Of a stretch of DNA of 16,347 bases, positions 14,630-16,347 are shown piece by piece (position 1 is the stretch's first letter; each line of letters begins with the position of its first letter). The notes beneath the pieces were generated by a model. That model ran no database searches, had not been told where the DNA came from, and saw nothing but the letters and a program-made list of their open reading frames with translations. A program made the translations under genes and the position numbers. The DNA is taken from assembly GCA_040905845.1 (NCBI GenBank), contig JBBDQV010000198.1:1-16347 (forward strand), given 5' to 3'. This stretch comes from VGDP01 sp040905845. GTDB taxonomy: Bacteria; Pseudomonadota; Alphaproteobacteria; SP197.

Positions 14630-16200
14630 GCGGCTGCTCCGGTCATCATGCGGCCGACGCGACGTTCGATGTCGCCCGCGTTGTCGACGATCCCGACCAA
14701 GCGCCCCTGGAAGAGGACGGCGACACGGTCCGACACGTCGAACAGCTCGTCGAGCTCGGTGGAGATCACGAACGTGGCCATCCCGCGCGCCGCGCTGTCG
14801 CGGATGCGCTGGCGGGCGAGGCTCGTGTTGTGCAGGTCGAGGCCGTAGGTCGGCTTGTTGAACACGGCGATGCGCGCGCCCTCGCCCAGCTCGCGCGCCA
14901 GCAGGACCTTTTGGATGTTGCCGCCGGAAAGCCGGCCCAGCGGCGTGCGTTCCGACGGCGTGCGGATGTCGTGCCGGGCGACTTGCTCGCGCGCGCGGGC
15001 ATGCACCCTGTCCCACAGGGTCATGCCTCGGCGCCACAGGGGCGGTTTGCCGATCTCCTTGAGGACCAGATTGGTCGCGACCGAAAGGCTGGCGACCGAG
15101 CCTTCGGCGAGGCGCTCGTCGGTGACGTAGCTGAGGCCACGCCGGCGCCGGGCCGCGACGCCTTCGCGCGCCACGTCCTCGCCGTCGATCAGGATCCGGC
15201 CGGCCGCGGCCGGGCGTTGGCCGGCCAGGACCTCGGCCAGGTGCTTCTGCCCGTTGCCGTCGACCCCGGCGACGCCCAGAACTTCGCCGGGCCAGAGCGA
15301 AAGCGAAATCTCGGTCAGCGCGCACTCGCCGGGCGCCGCCAGCGTCGAGACGCCGATCAGCTCCAGGCGTGGTCGGCCGTGGCGCGCGACCGGCGGGCGC
15401 GGGGCGTGGCGCCCGCGTCCGAGCAGGGCCTCGGCCTCGTCACCGTGGCCCTTGGTCTGCCCGAACATGAGGCGAATGACCTCGTCGGTGACGTCGGCCT
15501 CGCTCATCGTCCTCAGGCGTTCCGGCGCCAGGACGCCGACCAGCTTGCCCAGCCGGAGCACCGAGATGCGATCGCCGAAGGCATAGGCCTCTCGCAATTT
15601 GTGGGTGATGAAGATGACGGCGACGCCGCGTGCCTTGAGGCGCTCCATCACCTCGCCCAGGTCGGCGACGCCTTGTGGCGTCAGCATCGACGTTGGCTCG
15701 TCGAGGATCAGCACCCTGGCGTCGCGCCAGAGCGCGCGGATGATCTCGACTTGCTGCTGCTGACCCAGTTCCAGGCGCCCGACCGGCGCGTCGGGATCGA
15801 CGTCGACGCCCAGCATCCCCGCCAGGTCCCGGAAGCGTTTCAGCGCGGCGACGCGGTCCAGCCCCCGCCACCAGCCGCCGCCGAGCATGAGATTCTCGAT
15901 CACGGTCAGGCTCGGCACCAGCAGGACGTGCTGAAAAACCGTTCCGATGCCGTGACGCAGGGAATCGCGCGGGCTCGCGATTCGCATCGGCTCGCCCGCG
16001 ATCTCGATGCTGCCGTCGTCGGGCTGCTGCATGCCGGCCAAGAGGGCGATCAGCGTCGACTTTCCGGCCCCGTTCTCGCCCAACAGCACGTGAACTTCGC
16101 CGGGAAGGAAATCGAGCGTGATGGCGTCGTTCGCCACCACGCCCGGAAAATGCTTGGTCGCGCCCTTGAGGCCGATCGCCGGGACCGGTGCTTCTGACAT
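14626..16200 (-). CDS. BMP/Nup-type ABC importer double ATPase (NupA/YufO/RbsA-like)
   Basis: 524-aa cytoplasmic ATPase with two nucleotide-binding domains, as in sugar and nucleoside importers. Domain 1: Walker A GENGAGKST (41-49), LELGQQQQVEI signature (144-154), Walker B VLILDEPTS (163-171), switch His200. Domain 2 has a degenerate Walker A, GVDGNGQKH (312-320), signature LSGGNIQK (424-431) and an altered Walker B, VFNKPTYGLD (446-455), as expected for this family in which the second P-loop is usually non-canonical. ATG 16200 begins the conserved protein (MSEAPVP). Upstream in-frame ATGs at 16212 and 16218 are possible, but none has a clear ribosome site. It is the first importer gene in the window; the binding protein gene should lie upstream, beyond the right edge. 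Confidence 0.9.
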   Translation of the reverse strand: MSEAPVPAIGLKGATKHFPGVVANDAITLDFLPGEVHVLLGENGAGKSTLIALLAGMQQPDDGSIEIAGEPMRIASPRDSLRHGIGTVFQHVLLVPSLTVIENLMLGGGWWRGLDRVAALKRFRDLAGMLGVDVDPDAPVGRLELGQQQQVEIIRALWRDARVLILDEPTSMLTPQGVADLGEVMERLKARGVAVIFITHKLREAYAFGDRISVLRLGKLVGVLAPERLRTMSEADVTDEVIRLMFGQTKGHGDEAEALLGRGRHAPRPPVARHGRPRLELIGVSTLAAPGECALTEISLSLWPGEVLGVAGVDGNGQKHLAEVLAGQRPAAAGRILIDGEDVAREGVAARRRRGLSYVTDERLAEGSVASLSVATNLVLKEIGKPPLWRRGMTLWDRVHARAREQVARHDIRTPSERTPLGRLSGGNIQKVLLARELGEGARIAVFNKPTYGLDLHNTSLARQRIRDSAARGMATFVISTELDELFDVSDRVAVLFQGRLVGIVDNAGDIERRVGRMMTGAAA

Positions 16201-16202
16201 CG

Positions 16203-16226
16203 GGTACAGCATTATCATTTTGTACC
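16203..16226. promoter_or_regulatory. Inverted repeat at the start of the importer operon, candidate operator
   Basis: GGTACA (16203-16208) and TGTACC (16221-16226) are perfectly inverted, 12 bases apart, immediately before ATG 16200. The spacer contains GATAAT on the minus strand (16216-16211), which could be a -10 box, so a dimeric regulator bound here would block it. If that -10 is used, transcription would begin only a few bases before the ATG, giving a nearly leaderless message. No regulator is encoded in the window. Confidence 0.45.
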
Positions 16227-16284
16227 GATTTCGCGGTGCGCGCGTCGCCCGTGGCGACTCCGGAACTCGCGAAAGTCGGTACTG

Positions 16285-16332
16285 GGCGGCACCGGCCCCC
16301 GCGCCGAGACGCCGGGGCCGCGCCGTACCGCC
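16285..16332 (-). other. Strong two-part stem-loop upstream of the importer ATPase
   Basis: Outer arms 16285-16292 and 16325-16332 form 8 pairs (one is a G-U pair in the minus-strand RNA but a mismatch in plus-strand RNA). Inner arms 16293-16299 and 16314-16320 form 7 G-C pairs, and a 4-base bulge lies at 16321-16324. No U-run follows. It sits just after tandem TAG codons (16339-16334, minus strand), so it could be the 3' stabilising hairpin of an upstream binding protein gene. A leader element is the alternative. Confidence 0.45.
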
Positions 16333-16347
16333 CCTACTAGGCCGGTT

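Noticed and set aside
16203..16226. Naming the dyad as a MocR/PdxR operator
   Set aside because: The half-sites do not clearly match a consensus I can recall, and no regulator gene is in the window; only a generic operator call is supported.
1..16347. tRNA, rRNA, CRISPR array or riboswitch
   Set aside because: No cloverleaf-like sequence, spaced identical repeats or recognised riboswitch core was seen by eye on either strand; a covariance-model scan would be needed to exclude them fully.

Overview
This is a GC-rich window (roughly two thirds G+C) with tightly packed operons, ATGA-type overlaps, GTG starts and good GGGGAGG-type ribosome sites. Together with close matches in memory to Mesorhizobium vitamin B6 enzymes, this suggests an alphaproteobacterium (Rhizobiales or Rhodospirillales-like). 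The species cannot be named from the sequence.

Left part (1-8720). A lone phytanoyl-CoA dioxygenase-family gene (+, 291-1232) faces a six-gene minus-strand operon, read from 8720 down to 1313: enoyl-CoA hydratase-like protein, CaiB/BaiF CoA-transferase, Tat-exported family 5 solute-binding protein, two DppB/DppC-type permeases, and a fused DppD-DppF-type double ATPase. This looks like uptake of an unknown substrate coupled to its activation as a CoA thioester and lyase-type chemistry. The hydratase-like protein lacks the second of the two catalytic glutamates. Stem-loops lie on both sides of the solute-binding protein gene.

Middle (8721-9803). No intact gene lies between 8721 and 9278. It holds decayed pieces of an IS481-type transposase (+) and of a serine recombinase (-), so the junction between the two metabolic blocks has been a site of insertion and decay. 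A small secreted protein of unknown function follows (9279-9677, -).

Right part (9804-16347). This is a vitamin B6 catabolic block. Pyridoxamine-pyruvate transaminase (ppaT) and an SDR pyridoxal 4-dehydrogenase overlap on the plus strand. 4-Pyridoxolactonase converges on them from the minus strand and is the last gene of an operon whose first three genes in the window encode a BMP/Nup-type ABC importer (double ATPase, two permeases). Together the three enzymes give pyridoxamine -> pyridoxal -> 4-pyridoxolactone -> 4-pyridoxic acid. The importer sharing a transcript with the lactonase makes it a candidate, apparently undescribed, vitamin B6 uptake system. Its binding protein is probably encoded just beyond the right edge, where tandem stop codons and a strong stem-loop are seen. 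Genes for degrading 4-pyridoxic acid are not in the window.
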